From positions 2,728,001 to 2,792,000 of the forward strand of contig CP019882.1 in NCBI GenBank assembly GCA_002007745.1: a stretch of 64,000 nucleotides of DNA, given 5' to 3'. The notes under the pieces are model-generated. The model was not told the origin of the DNA, did not search any database, and saw only the letters and a list, made by a program, of their open reading frames with translations. The DNA is from Mycolicibacterium litorale (GTDB taxonomy: Bacteria > Actinomycetota > Actinomycetes > Mycobacteriales > Mycobacteriaceae). Below are positions 27,919 through 36,263 of this stretch, one piece after another (positions within the stretch are counted from its first letter, which is position 1; the number at the start of each line of letters is the position of its first letter). Both the position numbers and the translations under genes were made by a program.

Positions 27919-28423
27919 ACAGCAAACTGCGGAGCACCGCGCGCCGCGCTTAACACGCGAACTGGGCTTTTGTCCGAACCGTGATGCAACGGTGTCCGAA
28001 GTGGTGCGTGCCGTTGCCCGTTCAGTTGCCATTTCGGCCGGTGGAACGGCCGGTCCGGCGAATCGCCCAGCGGCGCGCTCGGCGGGGTCTGGAATCGACA
28101 CAGCTCGGTGATCTCGGCAACGGTTGAGCCCCTGCCGGCTCGCAAACCGGGCGGGCGAAGGGGAAAGTCCGGGCCGCGTTCAGGTGAGGTCGATCAACCG
28201 CCAAGAGCATTGCGACAGCGCCGGTTTCCACCGTCTCTGCGTGGACATTGCGCACTCGCGCCGATCGCCTCGTCAGCGCGATAGCACCGAACGGCAACTG
28301 TGAATGTACCGAGACAACGCGCACTGATCGGCCAGCGCACGGCTGACCGGCGGATTCGGTGTCGGCGAAGTCGCGGCCGGGTACCCCGTACGGTCCGCCA
28401 CCGTCGAACCATGAGGACTCGCC
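27919..28423. other. Long intergenic region, no gene recognised
   Basis: About 500 bp separate ripD and the FNT gene, which point away from each other. I see no conserved ORF and no tRNA-like fold. Ribosome-binding GAGGAC lies directly before the FNT GTG. The region must hold the FNT promoter, and it is long enough for a small RNA, but nothing in the sequence identifies one. Confidence 0.4.
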
Positions 28424-29254
28424 GTGAGTGAAACCAGTCAGCGCCAACTCGGCGAGTCCGACAGCCCGATCGAGGACGAACTCGAAGAGGCGTTCAACCG
28501 CATGGTCGACGAAGGCAGCCAGCGACTCCACCGAAGTTGGCGGGAAGTGCTGGTCACCGGTTTTTTCGGCGGCACCGAGGTGGCGATGGGGGTGCTCGCC
28601 TACCTCACCGTGTTGCACGAGACCCACAATCAACTGCTGGCGGGGTTGGCCTTCTCGATCGGCTTCCTGGCATTGCTGCTCGGTCGCAGCGAGCTGTTCA
28701 CCGAGGGTTTTCTGGTGCCGGTCACCACCGTGGCCGCCCGGCGAGCCAGCGCTGCGCAGTTGGGAAAGCTGTGGAGCGGCACCTTGGTGGCCAACCTCGT
28801 CGGAGGTTGGTTGATCATGTGGCTGATCATCACCGCGTTCCCCAAACTGCGCGCGCAGACCATCGAGTCGGCCCAACACTTTGTGACCGCGCCGCTCTCG
28901 CTGCAGAGTATGGCCCTGGCGGTGCTGGGTGGGATGGCCATCACGTTGATGACCCGCATGCAGCACGGCACCGACTCGGTGCCGGGAAAGATCGCCGCCG
29001 CCGTGGCCGGGGCGTTTCTGCTGGCGGGCCTTCAACTGTTCCACTCGATTCTGGATTCGCTGCTGATCTTCGGCGCACTGTCCACCCGGGAGGCACCGTT
29101 CGGATATCTGGACTGGCTGGGGTGGTTCGGATACACCGTGGTGGGCAATGTCCTCGGCGGGTTGGTGCTGGTGACGTTGCTGCGGCTGCTGCGCAGCAAG
29201 GAGCGGCTCAAGGACGAGCGTCGCAGCGCTACTCCCCCGCCGCCTGCAGAATGA
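28424..29254 (+). CDS. Formate/nitrite transporter (FNT) family channel
   Basis: 276 residues. An acidic cytoplasmic N-terminus (about 50 residues, SPIEDELEEAFNRMVDEG) precedes six membrane spans with the FNT features GFFGGTEVAMGVLAYL and LGRSELFTEGFLVPVTT, and a later NVLGGLVLVTLLRLL. The subgroup resembles E. coli YfdC more than FocA or NirC, so the ion is uncertain (formate, nitrite, hydrosulfide or another small anion). The C-terminus is basic and ends in Pro residues. GTG start at 28424 with GAGGAC 7 nt upstream. The 3' end overlaps the convergent pucR-type gene by 26 bp. Confidence 0.85.
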   Translation: MSETSQRQLGESDSPIEDELEEAFNRMVDEGSQRLHRSWREVLVTGFFGGTEVAMGVLAYLTVLHETHNQLLAGLAFSIGFLALLLGRSELFTEGFLVPVTTVAARRASAAQLGKLWSGTLVANLVGGWLIMWLIITAFPKLRAQTIESAQHFVTAPLSLQSMALAVLGGMAITLMTRMQHGTDSVPGKIAAAVAGAFLLAGLQLFHSILDSLLIFGALSTREAPFGYLDWLGWFGYTVVGNVLGGLVLVTLLRLLRSKERLKDERRSATPPPPAE

Positions 29255-30824
29255 GCATGGCCACGTGCAGAGAGGTCCTGGACTCCGCGTCGTCGAGGTC
29301 CAGGCCGACGATCCGTTCCAGCGCCTCCAACCGGGAATAGAGCGTCGGGCGTGACATGTGCAGTGTGCGGGCCAACTCAGCCTTGTTACCGCCGGCGTCG
29401 AGGAAACTGCGCAGCAGGTCGAAGAATTCGTCCCCGTGTTTGGCGCGATGCGCCAGCAGCCCGGCCAGTTCGGTCTCGGCGAACGCCTGCACGCGCGAGT
29501 CGGCCCGGATCAGCGAGAGCAAACCACGCAGTCGGACGTCGGCTGCCCGATGAAAGGCCTTGTCGCGCAGGGGCATCGACATGGCGACCTCGGCAACGTG
29601 GCCTGCCTCGCGGAGTCCGCCGACGGCGTCGACGAGTCGGCTCGATTCCGGTCCGACGCCGATCACACACTCACCGACACCGTCGAGCCGCTTGACCGTC
29701 CGCCGGATCCCGGAGCAGAGCTCGTCCAGAACGGAGTCCAGGGCACCGGACTGCGCGGTGGTCCGCTGTGGTGCCAACACCAGATCGATCTGTCCGTCGT
29801 CGCGGGTGGCAGCCAGGCCGGTATGGCCGGCCGCTCGCACGGTGTGCATGATCGCGTCCAGAGTTCGCGCGCGCCGCTGCTGAATCACGACCTGGTCGGC
29901 GCCGACGACCTCCCGTAGTCGCGCCGCCAGGGGTACGTAGGTCAGTGCCGGGCGCAGACCCAGCGCGTGCGCGCGTGCGGTGGCCTCGCCTTCGTCGACG
30001 ATGCGGCCCCGGCGCAGGTCGTCGACCAGACCGCTCTGCGCCCGCAACTCCAGCGAGCTGCGGTTCTGCTCGGCCATCCGGTGCAGCGCCAGTGCCTGCG
30101 CCGCGCGCTCCATTGTCATCACCGCCCGCGCGTCGGCGTCGGCCAGTTGCGGGCCGATCAAGCGGCCCCACTCCTCCCGATAGGGCCCCACCGGGCAGGC
30201 CGTCCACGCGCCGGCGGCGGTCAGCCGGGACCGACGGTCCCAGTCCGCCAGCAGTACCGACGCCGGCATGCCGCGCCCGTCGAATGCCAGCACCTGCCGG
30301 TTGAGGTCTTCGAGCACGATCGGGGTGTCCAGCATTTCGGCCGCAGCGGACACAATCTGGTCGATCGAGGCGCGGCGCATGCTCAGTGCCGTGAATTCCT
30401 CGTGGACCCGCTGGCCGTAGGCCACCTCGGCGTATTGGTCGGCGACGATCCTGCGGTGCACCTCCTCGGTGATCTCGACGAAGCGAACCGGGCGGTGCAG
30501 CGCGATCACCGGCAGCGACAGCCTCGTGCCGATCTCCCGCACCGAGGGCGGCACCGCGTCGATGTGCAGCCCGAGTTCGACCACGACGCCGACTGCGCCG
30601 GCGGCCGCCAGGCCGGGCAGATACTCGACGCAGTGATCCGAGTCGGCCAGCGCCTGACCCGTGGTCAGCACCAGCTCGCCGCCGGTGAGCAGCCCGGACA
30701 AATCGGCCAGATCGCTGACATGGACCCAGCGCACCGGCTTGTCCATCGGTCCCGAACACACCACCTCGGGCTCGCCGGCCCGCACGGTAGACAGGTTGAG
30801 GATCTCCCGAAGCGTCGGCTGCAT
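29229..30824 (-). CDS. PucR-family transcriptional activator
   Basis: 531 residues. The N-terminal PucR purine-catabolism-type domain (about 7-130; VRWVHVSDLADLSGLLTGGELVLTTG) is followed by a central region and a C-terminal HTH (about 475-510; LDAGGNKAELARTLHMSRPT, LYSRLEALERIVGLDLDD). Such regulators activate catabolic genes in response to the substrate. It is divergent from the semialdehyde dehydrogenase-aminotransferase operon, with an 80-bp spacer. The start ATG 30824 lies 6 nt after a TACACT -10-like hexamer (complement of 30831-30836), so its mRNA is probably leaderless. Confidence 0.88.
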   Translation of the reverse strand: MQPTLREILNLSTVRAGEPEVVCSGPMDKPVRWVHVSDLADLSGLLTGGELVLTTGQALADSDHCVEYLPGLAAAGAVGVVVELGLHIDAVPPSVREIGTRLSLPVIALHRPVRFVEITEEVHRRIVADQYAEVAYGQRVHEEFTALSMRRASIDQIVSAAAEMLDTPIVLEDLNRQVLAFDGRGMPASVLLADWDRRSRLTAAGAWTACPVGPYREEWGRLIGPQLADADARAVMTMERAAQALALHRMAEQNRSSLELRAQSGLVDDLRRGRIVDEGEATARAHALGLRPALTYVPLAARLREVVGADQVVIQQRRARTLDAIMHTVRAAGHTGLAATRDDGQIDLVLAPQRTTAQSGALDSVLDELCSGIRRTVKRLDGVGECVIGVGPESSRLVDAVGGLREAGHVAEVAMSMPLRDKAFHRAADVRLRGLLSLIRADSRVQAFAETELAGLLAHRAKHGDEFFDLLRSFLDAGGNKAELARTLHMSRPTLYSRLEALERIVGLDLDDAESRTSLHVAMLILQAAGE

Positions 30825-30837
30825 TTACATAGTGTAA
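30825..30837. promoter_or_regulatory. Palindrome over the pucR-type gene's promoter
   Basis: TTACATAGTGTAA consists of perfect 5-bp arms TTACA/TGTAA with a 3-bp centre. It abuts the PucR start codon and covers the -10-like TACACT (minus strand), so it is a candidate autoregulatory site for PucR and could also control the divergent mmsA operon. Confidence 0.5.
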
Positions 30838-30904
30838 GAGAAAATCCAGAATTGCTGACAATGCGTCGGCGGCTATCGATCCGTGACGAGCTCAGAATCA
30901 AGAC

Positions 30905-32422
30905 ATGACCCTCACCGCGCCCAACACTCGAGTCCGCACCATCGGCCACTGGGCCGAGGGCAAGAACTTCGCCGGCACCAGCGATCGCACCGCGCCGGTC
31001 ACGAACCCGGCTACCGGTCAGGTCACCGGCCAGGTGGCCCTGGCCGACGTTGCCGATGCTCGTGCGGTCATCGACGCCGCCGTCGCGGCGTTCCCGGCCT
31101 GGCGCGACACCTCCCTGGCCAAAAGGACCGCCTGCCTCTTCTCGTTCAGGGAACTGCTCAACGCCCGCAAGGAGGAGTTGGCCGCGATCATCACCGCCGA
31201 GCACGGCAAGGTGCTCTCCGATGCTCTCGGCGAGGTCAGCCGCGGCCAGGAAGTCGTCGAATTCGCCTGCGGCATATCGCACTTGCTCAAGGGCGGGATG
31301 ACCGAGAACGCCTCGACCAACGTCGACGTCGCCTCGATCCGCCAGCCGCTCGGGCCGGTGGCCATCATCAGCCCGTTCAACTTCCCCGCCATGGTGCCGA
31401 TGTGGTTCTTCCCCGTCGCCATCGCGGCTGGAAACACCGTGGTGCTCAAGCCGTCCGAGAAGGACCCGTCGGCCGCACTGTGGATCGCCGAGCTGTGGGC
31501 CGAGGCGGGCCTTCCGGCCGGCGTGTTCAACGTGCTGCAGGGCGACAAGGTCGCCGTCGACGAACTGCTGACCAACAAGGACATCAAGGCCGTCTCGTTC
31601 GTCGGCTCCACGCCGATCGCCCAGTACGTCTACTCCACCGGCACCCTGCACGGCAAGCGCGTCCAGGCCCTCGGCGGCGCCAAGAACCACGCGGTGATCC
31701 TGCCCGACGCCGACCTCGACCTGGCCGCCGACGCGATGGTCAACGCCGGTTTCGGCTCGGCGGGCGAGCGCTGCATGGCCATCTCGGCCGCAGTGGCGGT
31801 CGGACCGATCGCCGACGAACTCGTCGCCAAGATCGCCGAGCGGACCACGACGTTGAAGACCGGAGACGGAACCCGCAACTCCGACATGGGCCCGCTGGTC
31901 ACCAAGGCCCACCGCGACCGGGTGGCCTCCTACATCGATGCCGGCGAAGCCGACGGCGCCACCATCGTCGTCGACGGCCGACAGGTCTCGGCGGATGGCG
32001 GTGAGGACGGGTTCTGGCTCGGCCCCACCCTGATCGACAACGTCACCCCCGAGATGAGCGTCTACACCGACGAGATCTTCGGACCGGTGCTGTCGGTGGT
32101 CCGGGTGCAGACCTACGACGAGGCGTTGGCATTGATCAACTCCAACCCCTACGGCAACGGAACGGCGATCTTCACCAACGACGGTGGGGCGGCACGCCGC
32201 TTCCAAAACGAGGTCGAGGTCGGCATGGTCGGCATCAACGTGCCGATCCCGGTGCCCACCGCCTACTACAGCTTCGGCGGCTGGAAGAGTTCGCTGTTCG
32301 GCGACACCCACGCACACGGCACCGAAGGCGTGCACTTCTTCACCCGTGGCAAGGTAGTGACGACGCGGTGGCTTGATCCCTCCCACGGCGGCATCAACCT
32401 CGGCTTCCCGCAGAACCACTGA
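30905..32422 (+). CDS. mmsA: CoA-acylating methylmalonate-semialdehyde dehydrogenase
   Basis: 505 residues, the usual MMSDH length. It oxidises (methyl)malonate semialdehyde with NAD+ and CoA to propionyl- or acetyl-CoA, with loss of CO2. Visible motifs are the MMSDH-specific SPFNFPAMVPMWFFPVAIA, the NAD loop FVGSTPIAQYVY, and the catalytic Cys in GSAGERCMAISAAV (near 289); there is no Glu at the usual ALDH general-base position in LGGAKNH, as in true MMSDH. It forms an operon with an aminotransferase 31 bp downstream. A PucR-type regulator is divergent. This context favours malonate-semialdehyde from a beta-amino acid rather than valine breakdown. Confidence 0.92.
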   Translation: MTLTAPNTRVRTIGHWAEGKNFAGTSDRTAPVTNPATGQVTGQVALADVADARAVIDAAVAAFPAWRDTSLAKRTACLFSFRELLNARKEELAAIITAEHGKVLSDALGEVSRGQEVVEFACGISHLLKGGMTENASTNVDVASIRQPLGPVAIISPFNFPAMVPMWFFPVAIAAGNTVVLKPSEKDPSAALWIAELWAEAGLPAGVFNVLQGDKVAVDELLTNKDIKAVSFVGSTPIAQYVYSTGTLHGKRVQALGGAKNHAVILPDADLDLAADAMVNAGFGSAGERCMAISAAVAVGPIADELVAKIAERTTTLKTGDGTRNSDMGPLVTKAHRDRVASYIDAGEADGATIVVDGRQVSADGGEDGFWLGPTLIDNVTPEMSVYTDEIFGPVLSVVRVQTYDEALALINSNPYGNGTAIFTNDGGAARRFQNEVEVGMVGINVPIPVPTAYYSFGGWKSSLFGDTHAHGTEGVHFFTRGKVVTTRWLDPSHGGINLGFPQNH

Positions 32423-32453
32423 GATCACTGAGCCCGGAAAGAGGCGCACCCGC

Positions 32454-33839
32454 ATGACTGCTACCCAGTCCCACATCCTGCCCAGCGGTCAGGACATCGA
32501 CACCGCCCGGGCGGAGGCCGCCCGGGCCTACGAACTGGACCGCCAACACGTGTTCCACTCGTGGTCGGCGCAGGCGCAGATCAAGCCGATGACCATCGTC
32601 GCCTCGGAGGGCTCCTACGTCTGGGACGGCGACGGCAACAAGCTGCTCGACTTCTCCTCGCAGTTGGTGTTCACCAACATCGGCCACCAGCATCCGAAGG
32701 TCGTCGCCGCGATCGCCGAGCAGGCCGCCAAGTTGTGCACGATCGCTCCGCAGCACGCCAACGCCGCCCGCTCCGAGGCGGCCCGGCTGATCGCCGAGCG
32801 CACCCCGGGTGATCTGAACCGGGTGTTCTTCACCAACGGTGGCGCGGACGCCGTCGAGCACGCGGTGCGGATGGCCCGGCTGCACACCGGCCGCCGAAAG
32901 GTGCTCTCCCGCTACCGCTCCTACCACGGCGGCACCGACACCGCGATCAACCTCACGGGTGATCCGCGGCGCTACCCGAACGACTACTCCAGCGCCGGTG
33001 TCGTGCACTTCAACGGCCCGTTCCTGTACCGCTCGTCGTTCTTCGCCGAGAACGAGCAGCAGGAGTCCGAGCGCGCGCTGGACTACTTGGAGCGCCTGAT
33101 CGCCCACGAAGGTCCGGCAACCATCGCCGCGATCATCCTGGAATCCGTCCCCGGCACCGCCGGCATCATGGTGCCCCCGCCCGGCTACATGGCCGGTGTT
33201 CGGGAGATCTGCGACCGGCACGGCATCGTGTTCATCGCCGACGAGGTGATGGCAGGGTTCGGTCGAACCGGAAAGTGGTTCGCCATCGACAATTTCGACG
33301 TCGTGCCAGACCTGATGACCTTCGCCAAGGGTGTCACGTCCGGGTATGTACCGATGGGCGGTGTGGCGATCAACGATGCGATCGCCGCAACCTTCGCCGA
33401 CCGTGCCTACCCCGGCGGGCTGACCTACTCCGGGCATCCGCTGGCCGCCGCCGCCGCGGTCGCGACGATCAACAGCATGGAAGACGAGGGCATGGTCCCC
33501 AACGCCGCCCGGATCGGCGAGCAGGTGCTCGGTCCGGGACTGCGCGAGTTGGCGCAGCGCCACCCGTCGGTGGGCGAGATACGCGGGCTCGGCGTGTTCT
33601 GGGCGATCGAACTGGTGGCCAACCAGCAGACCCGCGAACCGCTCGCGCCTTACGGCGGCTCGAGCCCGGCGATGAATGCCGTGCTCGCTGCCTGCAAGTC
33701 CGGTGGCCTCTTGCCGTTCGCCAACTTCAACCGCATCCATGCGGTCCCGGCCTGCAACATCACCGACGCCGAGGTGGCCGAGGGGTTGGCCATCCTGGAC
33801 AAGGCGCTCGACGTCGCCGACGAGCACGTCACCGGCTAG
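32454..33839 (+). CDS. Class III PLP-dependent aminotransferase (beta-alanine/taurine:pyruvate type)
   Basis: 461 residues from ATG 32454 (GAAAGAGG 9 nt upstream). Class III features are YVWDGDGNKLLDFSSQ, FFTNGGADAVEHAVRMAR, SRYRSYHGGT, FIADEVMAGFGRTGKWFA, and the PLP Lys in TFAKGVTSGYVPMGG (near 291). The pattern is that of omega-aminotransferases acting on beta-alanine, taurine or similar amines with pyruvate. Paired with an MMSDH-type enzyme, the simplest pathway is beta-alanine to malonate semialdehyde to acetyl-CoA. Its stop overlaps the convergent small membrane gene by 4 bp. Confidence 0.88.
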   Translation: MTATQSHILPSGQDIDTARAEAARAYELDRQHVFHSWSAQAQIKPMTIVASEGSYVWDGDGNKLLDFSSQLVFTNIGHQHPKVVAAIAEQAAKLCTIAPQHANAARSEAARLIAERTPGDLNRVFFTNGGADAVEHAVRMARLHTGRRKVLSRYRSYHGGTDTAINLTGDPRRYPNDYSSAGVVHFNGPFLYRSSFFAENEQQESERALDYLERLIAHEGPATIAAIILESVPGTAGIMVPPPGYMAGVREICDRHGIVFIADEVMAGFGRTGKWFAIDNFDVVPDLMTFAKGVTSGYVPMGGVAINDAIAATFADRAYPGGLTYSGHPLAAAAAVATINSMEDEGMVPNAARIGEQVLGPGLRELAQRHPSVGEIRGLGVFWAIELVANQQTREPLAPYGGSSPAMNAVLAACKSGGLLPFANFNRIHAVPACNITDAEVAEGLAILDKALDVADEHVTG

Positions 33840-34186
33840 ACCTGGTACGGGGTGGTGTGCTGGGTCAGGATGAACAGCATCAGCCCCAGGCACAGCAGCA
33901 CGTTGATCGCCACCAGGATCGCGGCGAACACCACCAGCCCGTGAACGCAACGACGTTGCGCCCGCCCGCGTTTGCAACGGCGTTGCTCGTTGAGGAGTTG
34001 GGTGGCGGTCAGTGCGAAGCTGACGTCGACGAGTTCGTCGTCGGTGGCTGACCCGCCGCTGGCGATCTGCTGCAGACGTTCAGGCGGAATTCCGACCCCG
34101 ACGCCGGCGAAATCGCGGCTCATCCGTCGGAGCTGTCGGGGGCTCGATCGATAGCTCGGCAGGCGCGGGTCGGACCAGTCGGTCAT
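33836..34186 (-). CDS. Small single-pass membrane protein, unknown function
   Basis: 116 residues. A soluble N-terminal part (SDPRLPSYRSSPRQLRRMSRD; GIPPERLQQIASGG; DDELVDVSFALTATQLLNEQ) is followed by a basic stretch (RRCKRGRAQRRC) and one C-terminal membrane span (LVVFAAILVAINVLLCLGLMLFIL). The N-terminal part suggests a cytoplasmic helical domain anchored by the C-terminus. No family is recognised. ATG 34186 is the first reasonable start. Tail-to-tail with the aminotransferase. Confidence 0.65.
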   Translation of the reverse strand: MTDWSDPRLPSYRSSPRQLRRMSRDFAGVGVGIPPERLQQIASGGSATDDELVDVSFALTATQLLNEQRRCKRGRAQRRCVHGLVVFAAILVAINVLLCLGLMLFILTQHTTPYQV

Positions 34187-34257
34187 AGCTTTCTGACTGT
34201 AGTGCGGGGTGCCCCGCACCGCGTCCGGATTGACCGCGAACGCCGCGCGGCGCCCGA

Positions 34258-35442
34258 CTACAGGCCCGGCTGATCGGCGATGATGCCCAGCCAGATCTGG
34301 GCTACGTCCATGGCGACCTTCTCGCTGATGAACGCGTGCTGAGTGCCGGTGTAGACGTCGCGGAATCCGCGCTCGAGCCGGCTGCCTTCCCGGATCGAGG
34401 TGGTGCCGGCGGCCAGATGCGCCCACTCGGCGGCGCCGCGCGCCACATCGGTGGCGTACACCGCCGCCACCCGCATATCCGCTCGCAGCGTCGGGGTCAG
34501 GTCGGCGCCGGCGGCCACGGCGGCCTCGGCGGTGCCGAAGGCGTCCAGGACCAGCAGCCGCGCCGCCCGCCACGCCGCGACGTGATGGGCGAGATCCTTC
34601 TGGAATGTCGGCCGGCTGGCCAGCGACGCCATATCGCTCATCCGGAACTTGGTCGCCGCGAGTTCCTGGACATCGTCGAGCATGCTCTTGGCCACCCCCA
34701 ACGCCCACGACGCGTGCCCGGCCGCCGTCACCGGCATCAGTCCCATCCTGGTGGCCGGCGAGCTGCCCCGGTGCGGGGCGGAGCAGAACAGCGGGAACGT
34801 CCGGTACCCCGGCACGAAGACGTCCTCGACGCCGTAATCGTAGGAGCCGGTCGCCTTGAGGCCCTGTACATGCCAGCCGTCTTTGAAAACGACCTGCTCG
34901 CGCGGGATCACCGCCACCTGCATGTCGGGCAGTCCACCCGGGCCCATCACCGGCTGGCCGTCGACCATGGGGAAGAACCCGGCGCAGACGTACTCGGCGT
35001 GGCCGGTGCCGGAACCGAAACTCCACGAGCCGGTCAGCCGGTATCCACCGTCGACCGCAACACCCTGGCCGTTGGGAAAGAACTGGCCGCCCATGGTCAC
35101 GTGGTTGCCGTTGGCGGTGAAGACCTCGGCGAAGCCCGCATCGGGGAGGTAGGCCGCCGCTGCGAACGATGACGGCAGGTTGGCGATGCCCACCCAGCCG
35201 AAGGACCCGTCCTGCCACGCCATCTCGATCCAGGTCTCGATCATCTCGGCGAAGGTGGGTTCCGTGCCGCCTGCCGCGACCGGATTGAACGCCGACATCA
35301 GTCCGCTGGTCCACATCTCCTCGACGACCGCGGCGGTCAAGGTGCGTTGCCGTTCTGATTCGGTGGCCTGTTCCGTCACCAGATCGCGCATCCCCCGGGC
35401 CAGCCCCACCAGCCGGTACTCCGTGTCAACTGTCGACGTCAT
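34258..35442 (-). CDS. Acyl-CoA dehydrogenase-fold flavin monooxygenase/hydroxylase
   Basis: 394 residues with the ACAD-like fold of group D flavin monooxygenases (HsaA and DszC relatives): SGLMSAFNPVAAGGTEPTFAE, GSFGWVGIANLPSSFAAAAY, VDGGYRLTGSWSFGSGTGHAEY, GWHVQGLKATGSYDYGVEDVFVP and a C-terminal REGSRLERGFRDVYTGTQHAFIS (Arg-rich flavin site). The catalytic base Glu of true acyl-CoA dehydrogenases is not evident, which favours a hydroxylase that uses FMNH2 from a separate reductase; no reductase gene is adjacent. Substrate unknown. ATG 35442 with AGGAACAG 8 nt upstream is preferred over 35469. Confidence 0.82.
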   Translation of the reverse strand: MTSTVDTEYRLVGLARGMRDLVTEQATESERQRTLTAAVVEEMWTSGLMSAFNPVAAGGTEPTFAEMIETWIEMAWQDGSFGWVGIANLPSSFAAAAYLPDAGFAEVFTANGNHVTMGGQFFPNGQGVAVDGGYRLTGSWSFGSGTGHAEYVCAGFFPMVDGQPVMGPGGLPDMQVAVIPREQVVFKDGWHVQGLKATGSYDYGVEDVFVPGYRTFPLFCSAPHRGSSPATRMGLMPVTAAGHASWALGVAKSMLDDVQELAATKFRMSDMASLASRPTFQKDLAHHVAAWRAARLLVLDAFGTAEAAVAAGADLTPTLRADMRVAAVYATDVARGAAEWAHLAAGTTSIREGSRLERGFRDVYTGTQHAFISEKVAMDVAQIWLGIIADQPGL

Positions 35443-35539
35443 TGTCTGTTCCTGATCGGTAGTGAACAACTCTGCAAAACTGTATACGGCCGGTGCCGTG
35501 GGGGAAGCAAAGCTGCGAAATCACCGAGCGGGCATCGGT

Positions 35540-36088
35540 TTACCAGACCACCTCGGCGGCCGCCGCGACGTTTGCCCTGCGTCCGGGTGCGCCCTGCTGC
35601 GCCCAGTACAGGTTGGTGTGGGCGATCACCTGGTCCGGCGGCGGGGCACCCCAGGCCGACAGGTCTTCGGTGGTGTGAGCGTCGGCCACCAGCGTGACGT
35701 CGTATCCGCGGGTGAAGCCGCCATGAATCGTGCAGCGGATGCACTGATCGGTTTGGGCGCCCACCACAACCAGGTGCCCGACACCGAGGTCGGCGAGAGT
35801 GCTCTCCAGATCGGTGTCCTCGAAGGAGTCGCCGTAGTTCTTGGCGATCAGCGGCTCGTCGTCAGCTGGGCTGAGCTCGGCGACGATGCGCCACGGCTCA
35901 CTGCCCACCGGCAGGTCCGCATCGGCATGCTGAACCCAGATCACCGCGATGCCGTCCCGCCGCGCCCGCCCCACGAGTGCGGCGATGTTGGCCACCACCT
36001 CGTCCCTGGCATGGGCACTCGCGACCACACCGGCTTGGACGTCGATGACCAGCAGCGCCGTATAGACCCGGTTCGCCAGTGTCGTCAT
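35540..36088 (-). CDS. Isochorismatase-family cysteine hydrolase
   Basis: 182 residues with the complete Asp-Lys-Cys triad of the family: Asp in ALLVIDVQAG, Lys in PLIAKNYGDSFE and Cys in GAQTDQCIRCTIHGG. The cis-peptide motif before the Cys (VVVGAQTD) is present. Members hydrolyse isochorismate, nicotinamide, carbamoyl or related amides; the true substrate is unknown. ATG 36088 is chosen because the family core begins directly after it; an in-frame ATG at 36166 adds unrelated residues. Positioned next to the flavin hydroxylase but separated by about 100 bp. Confidence 0.87.
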   Translation of the reverse strand: MTTLANRVYTALLVIDVQAGVVASAHARDEVVANIAALVGRARRDGIAVIWVQHADADLPVGSEPWRIVAELSPADDEPLIAKNYGDSFEDTDLESTLADLGVGHLVVVGAQTDQCIRCTIHGGFTRGYDVTLVADAHTTEDLSAWGAPPPDQVIAHTNLYWAQQGAPGRRANVAAAAEVVW

Positions 36089-36263
36089 GACCGCGATCGT
36101 ATGCAGTGGCCCCGATGGCCGCATTTGCTCGGCGAGCGCGCCGCACGCCGATGAGCCATAGTTCACGGGAGCGACTCGTGGCCCTCGCCTTGCCGCAACA
36201 CGGTGATGCCAGACTTCGGGTCCTCGTACGGATCGAGAAGCGGTCTGGGATCAGGAGAAGGCA

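Noticed and set aside
28150..28180. GGGGAAAGTCCGGGC resembling the conserved core of RNase P RNA
   Set aside because: The neighbouring helices and the second conserved core of RNase P RNA are absent; a chance match in GC-rich DNA.
30665..32476. A 603-codon open frame on the minus strand across mmsA
   Set aside because: It is the antisense shadow of a high-GC gene; mmsA on the plus strand has complete family motifs, and the antisense product is low-complexity Gly/Asp/Arg.
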